NCBI RefSeq assembly: GCF_036850765.1
Contig: NC_089492.1
Coordinates: forward strand, 200,972,276-201,036,275
DNA length: 64,000 bases
Reading direction: 5' to 3'
Source of the DNA: Saccopteryx bilineata
Lineage: Eukaryota > Chordata > Mammalia > Chiroptera > Emballonuridae
The translations under genes and the position numbers were made by a program. This document shows, piece by piece, positions 21,844-34,227 of this stretch (positions are counted from its first letter, which is position 1; each line of letters opens with the position of its first letter). The notes under the pieces are model-generated. The model made no database searches and had not been told where the DNA came from. It worked only from the letters and a program-made list of their open reading frames with translations.

Positions 21844-22654
21844 ACCAGACAACTGAGTCACTGTCACTCCCTGAGTCTGTCCAGGCTTCTACTTCTTGGC
21901 CAAAGCAGTTAACTCTTCAGCAGTGCTTAATCTTCGCAGGGTGGGGCAAATTTCTTTCTCCCACGTTGTTACTGCACAAAAGGGAGTCCACTGCCCACGA
22001 ATGATGGAGACTGCGGTGTGGGAGAATGACTCAGCACAGAGATTTGATAGCTGTCTTACTATGTCTCTTCCCAGAGTCACAAACTGCAGATTCTACTCAT
22101 GTGACTCGAGTCAGCTCAACCTTCCCCCTATAGAACCCAGGGTAAGTGGCTGTCAATGAGATTTTGTGCAGTGGCCCTTTAAGAGTGTCTGAGTCTTTGC
22201 AGACTTCTATCTCATTCTGGCAGATAGAAACCTAGACACTTTTCACAGCTAAATATTATATGAGCACCTCTTCCTTGCTCTGATGCTCTGGGGTGGGATG
22301 CCTGACTTGGGGTTTAGGCATCCCTTTCTCAAGAGGAACCTCCTCACAGCTGAGATATCCCTCCAGAACCTCAGCCATGGCTCCAGGGAGCAAGACCAAC
22401 CCTTTTTGCATCTCTGCCCTTCCCACCAGTCTTCATGTGGCTTCTGTGAATCCTTGGTGATAAGACTCTTTACTTAGTCTTGAGTTGGTTTTTCAGAATG
22501 ATTATTCTATAATTTAGTTGTCACTCTAATTTGGTCCTGGGAGGAGGTGAGTGCATCATCTACCTACACCACCGCCATCTTGGGTCCCTCAGTTTTAGTT
22601 TCTAATATGGTAAACCTTGTAGGTAGAACATACATAAGCTAAAGCTCCTTGGGG
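21844..22654. other. Unique sequence, nothing recognised
   Basis: Overlapping frames at 21889-22080 (minus) and 21896-22159 (plus) show no domain I can name. No splice or promoter pattern stands out. Confidence 0.45.
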
Positions 22655-22660
22655 CCCTCA

Positions 22661-22666
<6 letters not shown>

Positions 22667-22699
<33 letters not shown>

Positions 22700-23019
22700 T
22701 TGACAGAAAGAGTTAGAGCAACAGATACAGACAGACAGGAAGAAAGAGAGATGAGAAGCATCAATTCTTCACTGCAACACCTTAATTGTTCATTGATTGT
22801 TTTCTCATATGTGCCTTGACCGCAGTGCTATAGCAGAGTGAGTGACCCCTTGCTCAAGCCAGCGACTTTGGTCTCAAGCCAGCGACCATGGGTTCATGTC
22901 TAAGATCCCATACTCAAGGCAGCGAACCCACACTCAAGCCGGTGACCTTGGGGTTTCGAATCTGGGTCTTCCTTGTCCAAGTCCAATGCTCTATCCTCTG
23001 TGCCACCACCTGGTCAGGC
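22667..23019 (-). repeat. tRNA-derived SINE, family B, with (ATT)n tail
   Basis: Minus-orientation copy. The A-tail has become an ATT repeat (22661-22699). The head TGTGCCACCACCTGGTCAGGC closes the right end. The 12-bp duplication CCCTCAATTATT is at 22655-22666 and 23020-23031. Confidence 0.92.
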
Positions 23020-23330
23020 CCCTCAATTATTTTTAAGAGTATAAGTAGGTCCTGAGACCCAAAGGTTTGAGCATCACCATCCTAGAGAATTTTTCACACC
23101 TGTGTGCACAAGAAGACACATACAGGACATTCATTTCAGCCCTGGTTTTGGGAGCAAGAAATAGGAAACAATTTGAGTGTCTGTGTGAGACTTGCATAAA
23201 TATTTGATGAGACATTTATAAAGTAGCACATCACACAGCAGTTAAAAATGAATGAAACAGGTGTCCATGAATCAACACTGAAAATCTCAAAATCAACACT
23301 GAAAGAATAAAAATCAAACCTTAAAAGAAT

Positions 23331-23510
23331 GGCCTTACCTGTGGTGACACAGTAATAAAGCATTGACTTAGAACGCTGAGGTCACTGGCCAGAAACCCTG
23401 GGCTTGCCTGGTCAAGAAATATATGGGAGTTGATGCTTCCTGTTCCTCCCCTTTCTATCTCGCTTTTTCCCTCTCCTTTCTAAAATGAATAAAGTCTTTA
23501 AAAAATCTAA
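23331..23510 (+). repeat. Short tRNA-derived SINE, family C
   Basis: Diverged plus-orientation copy: GGCCTTACCTGTGGTGACACAG head, CCTGGGCTTGCCTGGTC, GGGAGTTGATGCTTCC and the AAAATGAATAAAG tail. Confidence 0.75.
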
Positions 23511-23639
23511 AAAATATATTATTAAAAAAGAATATATTTAGCATTATTACATTTATATCAAATACAAAGACATACAAGGCCATTCTACTTACTGTGTTTG
23601 AATACATATAGGTATAATTAAACTGTAAAGTATACATGA

Positions 23640-24300
23640 CTACTATTGAATAATAATGAGAATAGGAAGTTCTGACGAAGCTATAGAGCGACTATAACTT
23701 TCGCACACTGCAGGGGCATTGCAACATAGCACAGCTGCTCTGCAAAAACAGTCTGGCAGACTCCATAAACTTAAACATGCAGCTGCCATACCGTCCAGCC
23801 ATTCTGCTCCTGGGTATTTACCCAAGAGAGAAGGTCTGGTGCTCTTACAAAGACCTGTACGTGAATGTTTATGGCAACACTATTCATAATTATCCCAAAC
23901 TGGAAACAACCCCAAACTCCTTCAGCAGGTGAACTGATAAACTGGTATACCCATACAATAGAACACTACACAGGAAAAAAAGAAAGAAATTATGAACACA
24001 TGCAACAGCTTGAATGAATCTCAAAGCTTATTGCTTAGCGAAGGAAGCCAGTCCCAAAATGTCACACACTGTATAAACCCATATATAAAAAGTATTTTGA
24101 AAAGTCAATATTGGAGTTCTTAGGAACAGATCAGTAAATGCTAGGGGTGGGGTGGCAGGAGGGTGACTACAAAGGGACAGCAAAGGAGAGAGTTTGGGGA
24201 AATAATGAACTGTTCTGGGTTTTACATTCTGATGAATTTATGCATGTGCTAAAATTCATACACAAAAAACAAAAAAGTAAATTTTCATAGTATTTAAAAA
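23640..24300 (+). mobile_element. Old L1 3' fragment, sense
   Basis: Contains typical late ORF2 and 3' UTR L1 words: CTCCTGGGTATTTACCCAAG, AACTGGAAACAACCCCAAAC and TATAAACCCATATATAAAAAG. No frame survives. Confidence 0.7.
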
Positions 24301-25440
24301 ATTTACTTTTAAATAAGTCTTTTTTTAGAAGTGTAGACTCTACAGAATAACTGTAATGACAGTACAAAGAGTTTGCATATACTGTACATCCCATTTTCCC
24401 TCACGTTGGCATCTTGCATTAGTGTGGTGTCTGTCACAACTAATGAACCAATATCGATATGTTATTATTAACTAAAGCCCATACTTCATTCAGGTTTCCT
24501 TAGTTTTGCCTTTCCTGTTTTTCTATTCCAGGGACCTATTAGGGATATTATGTTATATTTGTTGTTAAAGTAGACAGGCTCCTCGAGCCTGTGACTGTTT
24601 TTCAGACTTGTTTTTGATGACCTTGACAGTTTTGAGAAGTGGTCAGTTATTTTGTAGCATATTCCTCAATTGAGGTTAGCTGTTTTTCTCATGATTAGAC
24701 TGGGATTTGGTGACTTTGGAAGGAAGACCACAGAGAAAACACCTGTTTCATCACATGATATCAATGTGACTCATCACAGTTTATGTTAACTTTGATCACC
24801 GGAGGTGGAGTTTGACAGGTCTCTCTCCTGTGGTGTATCAGTGTCTCATTTATTTTTATGACCAAATAATATTCCATTGTGTAATACATCACTTTCCCCT
24901 TGTTATTCATGAGTTGATGGCATTTTAGTTGCTTCCAGTTTTTGGTTATTTAAATAATGCTGCTATGAACATTCATATACAAAATTTTGCATGAATATAT
25001 ATTTTCAATTCTTTTGGATATATGCCTAGGAGTGGAATTGCTGGTCATAGAAAAAACTCTGAGTTTAACATTTTGAGAAATAGCCAAAATGTTTTCCAAA
25101 GTGGTTGCACCATTTTGAATTCCCACTAGAAGGGTTGAGAGTTTCTATTTCTCTGAATCCGGTCCAGAAATGGATATTTTCATATTTCTAAAATTTTAAA
25201 TATTCTAATAAGTTTGTAGCAATAGCTCATTGTTTTAATTTGTATTTTCCTGATGACAAATGATGCTGTCTTTTTAATGTTTATTTTTCATTTGTATGTC
25301 TTCTTGAGTGAAGTGTCTGTGTAGGGCTCTTGCTCATTTTTAATTGGGTTCTTTGCTTTCTTATTGTTAAATTTAGAAGATTCTTGTAGACAAGACTTTT
25401 ATCAGATATATGATGTAGAAACTATATGGTAATTTAAAAA
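24300..25440 (-). mobile_element. Old L1 3' fragment, antisense
   Basis: Reads as an antisense ancient L1: AATATTCCATTGTGTAATAC, TAATGCTGCTATGAACATTC, CCAAAGTGGTTGCACC and further ORF2-derived text to about 25420. The left 500 bp look like its 3' UTR. Highly diverged. Confidence 0.65.
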
Positions 25441-25489
25441 TAAAATTAAAAACCAAGTCACGGGGGAAAGGGAAATAGGGGGAGGGGTT

Positions 25490-26158
25490 AGCATGTTCTC
25501 TGGAGTTGCTAATCCTTAGTTCAACTTCTGGCTTTGCTTCTTGTAAGTGGTAGGACCTCCTGGAGTTTCCATTTCTCCCTCTGAAAAATAGAGATTAAAT
25601 TGTATTGATCTTTGAATATAGTTGTAGAAGTAGATAAGGTAATCTGTAAAAACTGAAGGTGCTTAGTAAAGGTTAGATAAATTGTAGTTTAAATCAATAT
25701 ATCTTACCCTGCAGTCACCTGGTCAGCAAGTGGTGATGGAACAGGACACGCGACTAGGGGCTTCTGCTTTTAAAACTTGTGCCTTTCCCTCGCTGTCCCC
25801 ACTAGAGGGCAGTATTATAAATCAGGCAGCCCTGGGTGCCAGTTTAACCTCTGTTTCCTGCTGGCTGGGTGACATTGGAGAGGAGATTTCATCTCTCTGA
25901 GCCTCAGTTTCTAGTTGGATACATGAAAGTATTTTTAGAAAGAGTCTAGCACTGTCTCTGGGACATAGTAGATGGTAAATATTTCATTTATTTACTTAAA
26001 AAGATACACCATAACGTATTGGGAAGACACTAAATTAAGAGTCAGGTGTTTTGGGTGGGTTCTTTTATCTTGACCTCACCTTGCTGTGTGAACTTACGCA
26101 TTTCTTGACTTCTCAGGATTTTGGAGTCTTCACCTAGATTAATGCAGCAGAATCACTA
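25490..26158 (+). repeat. Cluster of MIR elements
   Basis: Three MIR-like stretches follow each other: about 25495-25680 (TTCTGGCTTTGCTTCTTGTAAG), about 25835-25990 (CTGGCTGGGTGACATTGG..CTGAGCCTCAGTTTC) and about 26030-26150. They are decayed. Confidence 0.6.
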
Positions 26159-26175
26159 AAAGAGGGAGGCCTTTT

Positions 26176-26510
26176 TTTTTTTTTTTTTTTTTACACAGAG
26201 ACAGAGAGTCAGAGAGAGGGATAGATAGGAACAGACAGACAGGAACAGAGAGAGATGAAAAGCATCAATCATTAGTTTTTCGTTGCTACACCTTAGTTGT
26301 TCACTAATTGCTTTCTCATATGTGCCTTGACCAGGGGGCTACAGCAGAGAGAGTAATTCCTTGCTCGAGCCAGCGACCTTGGGTCCAAGCTGGTGAACTT
26401 TGCTCAAACCAGATGAGCCCGCGCTCAAGCTGGCGACCTCGGGGTCTCGAACCTGGGTCCTCCGCATCCCAGTCCGATGCTCTATTCCCTGCACCATCAC
26501 CTGGTCAGGC
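26176..26510 (-). repeat. tRNA-derived SINE, family B
   Basis: Minus-orientation full-length copy with a 20-base poly(T), GGTCTCGAACCTGGGTCCTC box B region and CACCTGGTCAGGC head. The 16-bp duplication AAGAGGG(A/G)(G/A)GCCTTTT is at 26160-26175 and 26511-26526, one change. Confidence 0.92.
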
Positions 26511-27039
26511 AAGAGGGAAGCCTTTTAAAATACCAATTAAAATGATGAAATATGTATGTGAATGGAAAATGCCAAAATCAAAATACCAGCTGCCTCCTGG
26601 AGAACAAGAAGGGGATGAGATCGAAGATGAGCACACAAACAAGTTCTGTTGTGTTTGTAATGCTTTATTTCTTAAAGAATATTCCATACAAATATGGCAG
26701 AATGTTGAATTTTGAATATATTTACCTCATAGGAAGTGGTAGACATTATTCTCCATACCTTTAAAAGGGACAGAAGAGTTTGGTGAAAAGGAGATTGAGG
26801 GTACAAGTATTTGGTAAGGACCTTCCAGATACGAGGAACTGAACAGAAACATAAAGCAGAAAAGCAGTACTGAGTTTTCCAAGATATTGTGGATCCATGA
26901 AGTTCAAAGAAGGGAGTGGCTGAGATTAATAAGCCATTTTAGGTCAAGTAGGGGCCCTTGTTTGCCAGACTGGGCAGTATGACTTTGTCTTGCCTTCAGT
27001 GGGTATAGGGGAAGGTAATCACCAAAGAGTTGAATGATA

Positions 27040-27200
27040 TGTGGACAGACACATGCAAAAGAATGAAACTGAATCACCTTCTTACACCATTTATAAGAAT
27101 AAACTCAAAATAGATTAAATTAGATTAAAGACTTATATGTAAGACCTAAAATCATAAAACTCTTAGACAAAAACATAGGCAGTAAACTCTTTGATATTGT
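27040..27200 (+). mobile_element. L1 ORF2 fragment, sense
   Basis: A short decayed piece matching the L1 segment at about 40830-40945 (TGCAAAAGAATGAAACTG..ATAAACTCAAAATAGATTAA..AAAACATAGGCAGTAAACTC). Confidence 0.75.
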
Positions 27201-27204
27201 TTTT

Positions 27205-27292
27205 AGTAATATATATATAGCAAGTATATATATGTAGATATATATATTATATATATATTGGATATGTATATATATATTGGATATGTCCCTTT
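27205..27292. repeat. (TA)n-rich microsatellite
   Basis: Alternating TA runs with TATTGGATATG interruptions. Confidence 0.85.
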
Positions 27293-27461
27293 GGACAAAA
27301 GAAATAAAAGAAAAAATACTAATGAGACTATTGTAGAGCAGTTAGAAGCAATCATCCTGATAGATACATAGTAATTGAACTAGATCTTAAAAACATAATG
27401 CTGAAGGAAAAAAAAACAACAAGTGTCAACAAAAAATTAACATTGTATAAGAACACATACA

Positions 27462-27814
27462 GCCTGACCAGGTGCTGGTGCAGTGGATACAGCATCAGAC
27501 TGGGATGCAGAGGACCCAGGTTTGAAACCCCGTGGTTGCCAGCTTGAGCGTGGGCTCACTAGCTTGAGCATGGGATCATAGACATGACCCTATGTCGCTG
27601 GCTTGAACCCAAGGTCGCTGGCTTGAGCAAGGGGTCACTCACTGTGTTGGAACCCAACCCCTCACCCCAGTCAAGGCACATATGATAAAGCAATTAATGA
27701 ACAACTAAGGTGCTGCAATGAAGAACTGATGCTTCTCATCTCTCTCCCTTTTTGTCTATACCTATCTGTCCCTCTCTCTGTCTCTCTATCTCTGTCCCCT
27801 CCCAAAAAAGAAAC
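27462..27814 (+). repeat. tRNA-derived SINE, family B
   Basis: Plus-orientation diverged copy: GCCTGACCAGGTGCTGGTGCAGTGGATAC head, GAGGACCCAGGTTTGAAACC box B region, then the CTTGAGC repeats and the CTTCTCATCTCTCTCC tail. The duplication GAACACATAC/GAATACATAC is at 27451-27460 and 27815-27824. Confidence 0.9.
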
Positions 27815-28114
27815 GAATACATACAAAAAAAGGATACATATCCAACAAATAGTGCCCATGGGGGAGGACAAAAGGGAGAAAAACAAATGAATAAAGGGAT
27901 GGATGGATGGATTGACTTCTCAAACAAAAGGACTTACAATGATAGTATGGCTCAATGAGTATGATTACCTCAACCCTCTGCATCTGAAATGCCATCTTAA
28001 AAAAAAACCCACAACAATTATTTGAAAGAGAACTATAGCAAAATTAAAAGGTTTATTTTTTTAATCAAAGAAGCATTTTCAGTGCAAATTCTGTTAAAGC
28101 AATTTGTCTTCTTG

Positions 28115-28765
28115 GTGGCGTTATTTATTGTTTTACTTTGTGCAAGACGCTGTTCTGTGCACCTGAGATACATTCATGAACAAAACAAAGACATTTGCCC
28201 TCAAGGAGCTTATGTTCTTATGGGAAAGAAAGTCAATAAATATAAACATAATTAAATATATAAATTATAAAGTATAGTAGATTATAAATGCTATTTAAAA
28301 TGGAAAAGTAAAACAGAAAAGATGGGAAGGAGCAGGCAGGTTTTTTGTTTTTATTTTGCATTAAATTTGAGAAGTCACTGTGGGCTCATTGAGAGGTAGA
28401 TTTAAAGGAACTGAGAGAGGAAGTCAAGCAGAGGCAAGAATTTTCAGGAAGAGGAAAAAGCTAGGGCAAAAGTCCTGAGGTAGAAACATACTAGAAGGCT
28501 TGTGTGATTGGAGCCAAGTTAGGGTAAGAGAGAACCAGGTGAAGAAGTTAGAGGTGTGAAGTGATTGTATTTGATTAGGGCGGCCCTTGGAGACAATAGT
28601 CAGGATTCGGGAAGCTGAGTTTTTCTCTGAATGAAAAGAAGAACCATTGCAGGGATTTGGGTATCCAAGTCACTGTTTTAAATCCGACTTAGTGGTGGTG
28701 GGGCAGAGGGTGGGGGGCTGGGGAGAAGAGGGAAGCTTGCACCACAGTGGAGGGAATGAAAGTGT
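28115..28765 (-). mobile_element. L2 LINE, antisense, part 1
   Basis: Matches the well-known antisense L2 text as remembered: CTGTTCTGTGCACCTGAG, GAACAAAACAAAGACATTTG CCCTCAAGGAGCTTA, GGAAGAGGAAAAAGCTAGGG and AAGTCCTGAGGTAGAAAC. It is diverged, with no open frame. The same element seems to resume at 29325 and 30215. Confidence 0.7.
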
Positions 28766-29324
28766 TTAAAAATGATTAAATCTTTCAGACTTTTGTTTTC
28801 TTGTTTTATTTTGAAAAATTTTGCCATGCATATATTGATTTGTTGTTATTCTTTGTTTTACAAATATTGGAGATTATACGCATCTTGCTTTTCTTACTTA
28901 TCAATAATTTGTGGAAACTCCATCAAGCCACCTAGCGTAAAGTTCATTATTTCAGTGGTAGTGTGATGCCCTATGATGTATGTAAAGAAATGTGTTCAAC
29001 TACTATATCTACGGTAATAGGGATGCTTTTTATTTCTACTGTTTTTGCTACTGAAAAGAACACGAGTATTATTATTTACTACAGCTTTTACTTATATCAG
29101 ATAGCTTTCAAAGGAATGGGACTGCCGTGCTCAATGGTACTTGCAATTAAAACGTGTTATGGAGAATTTCAGACAAAGTAGAGATAGCAGTCAACATAAT
29201 GAATCTCCATGTACCCTTCACGCTGCTACAACAATGAATAGAGAACAGGAGCAATCTTGTTCTGTTGAAATACTCTTTTCCCACTCCTTCTCTCCACCTC
29301 CAACACACATTGGATTGTCTGAAA
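28766..29324. other. Unidentified AT-rich insert
   Basis: This block interrupts the L2 copy. Its right part (CCATGTACCCTTCACGCTG..GGAGCAATCTTGTTC) resembles the 3' end of old L1 elements, but the rest is not recognised. Confidence 0.35.
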
Positions 29325-29580
29325 GTAGTCTGGCTATATTTTGAAGGTGGAGACAAGGTCTCCTGAACTGCGACATGAAGCATTTAAAAGAAGAAAAGTC
29401 AGAGATAGGTCCAAGATTGTTAAACTGGGGAGATGCAAGCGGAACTGGCTATCGACTGAGATGGAGAAAACCGGGGTGGGGAAGGTTCAGGGGAAAATCA
29501 GGCATTCCAGTATGGAATGGGTTGAGCTTTTGACTCATTAGCTAGCTAAGTGGAGACATCTAAGGGTCAGTAAGGTAAAT
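29325..29580 (-). mobile_element. L2 LINE, antisense, part 2
   Basis: Continues the L2 order from the first block: TATATTTTGAAGGTGGAGAC, then TAGCTAAGTGGAGACATC near 29545-29570. An MLT1 LTR follows. Confidence 0.6.
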
Positions 29581-29689
29581 GAACTTGGGGTTTGCGAGAA
29601 AGCATGTGTCTGGAGCAATAAAATTGGGAGTCACTGACATGTGTCAGTCACTGTCCTGTATGATATCATTAGGAAGTCAGTGTGGATGG

Positions 29690-30135
29690 AAAAAAGAAGG
29701 CCAACCTCTGTGGCCCTCTGACGAAGATGTCCACACTTCAGACTTTGTCAGTATGTTAACCTGACATGGCAAAAGGGACTTTGCAGATGTGATTAAAGTT
29801 AAGGACCTTTACAGGAAGATATTATCCTAGATTATCCAGATGGATCCAATTTAATCACATAGATCCTTCAAGTCAGAGAACCTTTCATGGTTATGGTCAA
29901 ATAAATCTGTGACGATGGACTGGAGATGCAGTGTTGCTTGCTCTGAGGAAGGGGCCTGCAGGCCGAGGTCCCAGGGACCTCCAGAGAGGAACACAGTCTG
30001 GCTGACACTTTCATGTTAGTTCACTGAGGCAGGTGTTGGAGTTTTGACCTCTAGAACTGCAAGATAATATATTTGTATTGTTTGTGCAGCACGTTTGCAG
30101 TCACTTGTAGCGGCAACAGAAAATGAACACACCCT
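29690..30135 (+). mobile_element. MaLR (MLT1-type) LTR
   Basis: Typical MaLR words: GGGACTTTGCAGATGTGATTAAAG, GATTATCCAGATGGATCCAAT, TTTTGACCTCTAGAACTGCAAG and AGATAATATATTTGTATTG. It lies inside the L2 copy. Confidence 0.65.
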
Positions 30136-30214
30136 CCTACATGAAAGGGTAGAAGCAGTGAGGGGCTGAGAAGCAGCAAGTATGCGACATAAGAGAAAAA
30201 CTAAGAGAAGGTGT

Positions 30215-30470
30215 CAGGGGACAGGGCTAGATGTTGCTGATTGGTCAAATAGTATAAAGACCGAGACTGGACCATTGGACTTAAGAATGTGGGAGGTCCT
30301 TGAAGAATTTTCTGCAAAGGGGAACAAAAAATGGGGTGATAGTTAAGAGATATTTGTTGTCATTGTTTGAAATGAGGAAGATGACAGTGTGCTTGTAGGC
30401 TGATAGGAGAGGTACACAGAAACTGAGAACTGAAGAGACGAGAGGCTAGATGGAGGGCGGCCTTGAGCAG
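30215..30470 (-). mobile_element. L2 LINE, antisense, part 3
   Basis: Third L2 block in the right order: GATTGGTCAAATAGTATAAAG, GGACCATTGGACTTAAGAATG and GTGTGCTTGTAGGCTGATAGG. Confidence 0.6.
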
Positions 30471-31189
30471 AGCACAGGGTCCAGGCACAGTCAGAACCAG
30501 CTCTTCAGGAACGAGAAGGCCAACAGGTGGGAAGGTGAGCTCTGTGAGTGCTGCGCTGGTGGCTGGGTGGCTGCAGAGTTTGCCTCAGTTTCCTCAGTGA
30601 AGTAGAAAGAGACCTGTAGAAAGGTGCCCAGTAGTCTTCCAGGAGACAGGAAAGCCCAGTAAGACGGCCAGGTAACATTCCAGACCCACTTCAGGTTCAA
30701 TAATTTCCAAAGGGAAAATAGACAACAAAGAAAAAATACACCAAAAATAGATTTGCAAAGTGCAGCTTTCTTCTGGGGTGTTCCATCATGTTCCCAGCCC
30801 ACATCTGCTTGATGGGAGCTCTGAGCACTTGGTCTTGCATTCTCCCTTAGCAACGTTCTGGACTCTGAGCTCCTGGAGGCTGTGTTGTTACCTGCTTCCC
30901 TGGAGCTAGTCTGGTGAATATCCGGTTCTGTTCCAGGCCAGATGAAATGAGTTTCTCTGTTTCCAGCCATGCCACACCCGTTTGCGACCTCCCACTGAGT
31001 TCTGGTTTGGTCTAGACAAAACATTACATTTTTTTTTCTCATTTGCATAACGGAGATCATTGACGTCAGCCAGATCCCAATAGGAACACAAACTCATCGC
31101 AGCACAGGTCCTCAGGGTCAGCTCTGCTCCAATCTCCTCTCCCAGGTGGCATCTTTCTTTTCTGTGGAGAAGGATATATATTTATTTTT
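30471..31189. other. Unique sequence, nothing recognised
   Basis: A minus-strand open frame of 189 codons covers 30491-31060. It has low complexity near its C-terminus, no domain and no clear splice sites, and I treat it as chance. Confidence 0.45.
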
Positions 31190-31196
31190 TTTTAAT

Positions 31197-31234
<38 letters not shown>

Positions 31235-31391
31235 GAAAGAGGAAGGGAGAGAGAGACAAACATTGATTTGTTGTACCACTTATTTATGCATTCATTGGTT
31301 GATTCTTGTATGTGCCCTCTCTGGGGATCGAACCCACAACCTTAGTGTATGGCGATGATGTTCTAATCAACTGAGTTATCTGGCCAAGGCC
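31190..31391 (-). repeat. VES-like bat SINE
   Basis: Minus-orientation copy with a poly(T) of about 32 bases (31200-31231). Reverse-read features are GGCCTTGGCCAGATAACTCAG head, GGTTGTGGGTTCGATCCCC box B and ATCAACCAATGAATGCAT. The head and the CAACCAATGAATGC block are those of the VES family of bats as I remember it, and differ from families A-C. Confidence 0.8.
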
Positions 31392-33286
31392 CTAGAGAAG
31401 TGTATCTAGCACAAGTCTCACATATTAATTATAATGATACCTATCCTATCTTCCTTTTCTATAGAGAAATCTATCTAAAGTTTCATATATGGGTAGCAAT
31501 GATGCACATGCTATGGAAACTATCCATGAACATCAAGAGCCAGTGGTGGGATTCAAGTAATTTAACAACCAGTTCTCTGCCCCAATGATTGTTTTAAATA
31601 TAAAAAAACAATATACCAAAAGGTAGTTTATTATTTCATGCATTTAATACTTAAATAAGAACAATAAAAGAAGTACACAAAACCAGATTCTGTTATGAGT
31701 TTTAAAATATTAATGAAAAAAATTAAATAATACCTGACCAAAAACAATAAACTGTTATTTAAGATATTTCCATATTGCTTCTTGATTGGCGTACTCACTT
31801 GCAATTTTTTTCACTTTTTTCCAAGCATCATCTGCTGTGTGATTTATCCTTAACCATCTTTCCACTGTAGGAGTGGGATCCCATTCCTTAGAGGCAGGCC
31901 GATTAAACTAATAGTCATTGTGTTTGATATATTAGAAACAATTAGGCGACTTCTCTTCTCTGAACATATTATGTTCATTTTTGAAATCCCCTTTCTCCTT
32001 CTGCTGAACTTACAGCAATTGTTCTGACAATATTTTTAGCTCTTTGAACACTTTTAGGCATTGCATAGTTCTGGGATTTTTTAAAAATGTTTTTCATGAA
32101 ATCTCGAACATCATTCATATCATTTTGAAAATTAAAAATGTCATTAAATATAAAAAATTATTCTTCAGTGGCTTTCCTTGGAACTAGTACTTCTTCAATA
32201 TTCCAGTAATCTGGCTCCAAAAAATTGAGAAATTGTAATTTATTTCTATCTTGAAATTGGCTACAACTTTCTTTTAGATGTTCACAATCCATTATATTTT
32301 TTTTTCAAATTCATGACGATGTTTTTTAAAAGTCTTTCCTGAGGAAGCTGGAAAAATTGATGATTTTCTACAAATTTTATATTTTTGAAGGTTTCTGAAG
32401 TAATTAATTCATCAAGTTTTTTTTTTCATACGGACCCATTTTCTTTCCAAGTATTTGAAATGCTTTCATAGATCTTATCATGAGTTTTTCAGCCTTTATT
32501 ATGTCTATATTTCTTGCTTACAGTGTACTTGAAAGAAGAGTTTTGTTTAAAATATCAGTCATCAATGCCAAATCCATTATACAATATGTATTTTCAAGAT
32601 GTGCAGCCATACCTAAGTACTTTTAATTTGAATAAAAATAGTGACATAGCACTGGATAAGTGCACCACACAGCTAAGGTTGACCTGAGACTATAGGCAGC
32701 CAGCCCAACTTGGTCCCCAAACTCTAGCAATCTTTATCATTTCAATTCCAAGATGTTTGGAAATTTTGGTAAGTTCAATTTTGTTCTTATTGGATTGATG
32801 AAAAATAGTATATATCTTATCAATAAATATTTTTAAATAATTTACTTGCTTTATTTCCTTTATCAAATCATCTAAAACAAGATGGAGATGATGGTTTAAA
32901 CAGTGCCATATTATTATATTTGGAAACTCTTTGCTGTCCTAGTGCTCACTCCATATTTTCTCCCAAGCATAACACTGGCACCATCAGGACAAAATCCTAT
33001 TAAATATTTTTTAAGATAGTTCTTAGCAAGCCCAATATTATTTAAACTTTCAATAACTGAAGAACAGATTGTCTCTGCATCTTGTTTTTCCGATTCAACT
33101 AGTTCAACGAAAATTGTTGGTGATGTAACTGAATTCTCAACTTTTAAGAAAAATATAGTTAACTGGTTTGCAAGATATCATTGAAGCTTTGTCAATAATC
33201 AAACATATTTTCAGATTATTTCAATAATTTTAGTAAATATTTTTAAAATTTCCTTTGCAATGAAATCACAGCAGTTTTATGTGAAT

Positions 33287-33332
33287 GTAATCTTATTCTC
33301 ATATCTAATGTAATCTTATTCTCATATCTAAT
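33287..33332. repeat. 23-bp tandem duplication
   Basis: ATGTAATCTTATTCTCATATCTA occurs twice in a row in the transposase pseudogene, just left of a SINE insertion. Confidence 0.9.
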
Positions 33333-33341
33333 TCATTTTAT

Positions 33342-34018
33342 TTTTATGACAGAGACAGAGAGAGGAACAGATAGGACAGACAGACAAAAAAGGAGAGAGA
33401 TGAGAACATCAATTCTTTATTGTGGCTCCTTAGTTGTTCATTGATTGTTTTCTCATATGTGCTTTGACTGAGTGCCTACAGCAGAGTGAGTGACCCCTTG
33501 TTCAAGCCAGCGACCTTGGGCTCAAGCTAGCAACCATGGGGTTATGTCTATGATCCCATGCTCAAGCCAGCGACCCCACACTCAAGCTGATAAGTCCGTG
33601 CTCAAGCCTATGACCTCGAGGTTTTGAACCTGGGTCCTCTTCATCCTTGTCCGATGCTCTATCCCAGGGGTCGGGAAACTTTTTGGCTGAGAGAGCCATG
33701 AACGCCACATATTTTAAAGTGTAATTCCATGAAAGCCATACAACGACCCGTGTATGTTACACATTATCCAATAAAAATTTGGTGTTGTCCCGAAGGACAG
33801 CTGTGATTGGCTCCAGCCACCTGCAACCATGAACATGAGCAGTAGGAAATGAATGGATTGTGATACATGAGAATGTTTTATATTTTTTAAGTTATTATTA
33901 TTTTTTATTAAAGATTTGTCTGTGAGTCAGATGCAGCCATCAGAAGAGCCATATCTGGCTCGTGAGCCATAGGTTCCCAACCCCTGCTCTATCCACTGTG
34001 CCACCACCCAGTCAGGCT
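33342..34018 (-). repeat. tRNA-derived SINE, family B, split by hAT MITE
   Basis: Minus-orientation SINE at 33342-33664 and 33987-34018, with a MITE between. A decayed duplication TAATTCATTTT/TAATCCACTTTT lies at about 33330-33341 and 34019-34030. Confidence 0.88.
33665..33986 (+). mobile_element. hAT MITE, family 3, copy 2, in SINE
   Basis: This 322-bp element has ends CAGGGGTCGGGAAACT and AGGTTCCCAACCCCTG and a perfect 8-bp duplication CTCTATCC (33657-33664 and 33987-33994). The target is the reverse complement of the GGATAGAG used by copy 1 at 21421, at the same point of a SINE head. Confidence 0.95.
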
Positions 34019-34026
34019 GTAATCCA

Positions 34027-34227
34027 CTTTTTTTTAATTTTTAATTTTATTTTATTTATTCATTTTAGAGAGGAGAGAGAGAGACACACAGAAGGGGAGA
34101 GAAAAGGGGATAGGATCTGGAAGCATCAACTCCCATATGTGCCTTGATCAGGCAAGCCCAGGGTTTCAAACCGGCGACCTCAGCATTTCCAGGTTGATGC
34201 TTTATCCACTGCGCCACCACAGGTCAG
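34027..34227 (-). repeat. Short tRNA-derived SINE, family C
   Basis: Minus-orientation copy with the tail TTTTATTTTATTTATTCATTTTAGAG and head GCGCCACCACAGGTCAGG. The duplication TGTAATCCA(C/T)TTTT lies on both sides (from 34018 and from 34229). Confidence 0.9.

Noticed and set aside
30491..31060. 189-codon minus-strand open frame
   Set aside because: Low-complexity end, no known motif, no supporting exon structure.
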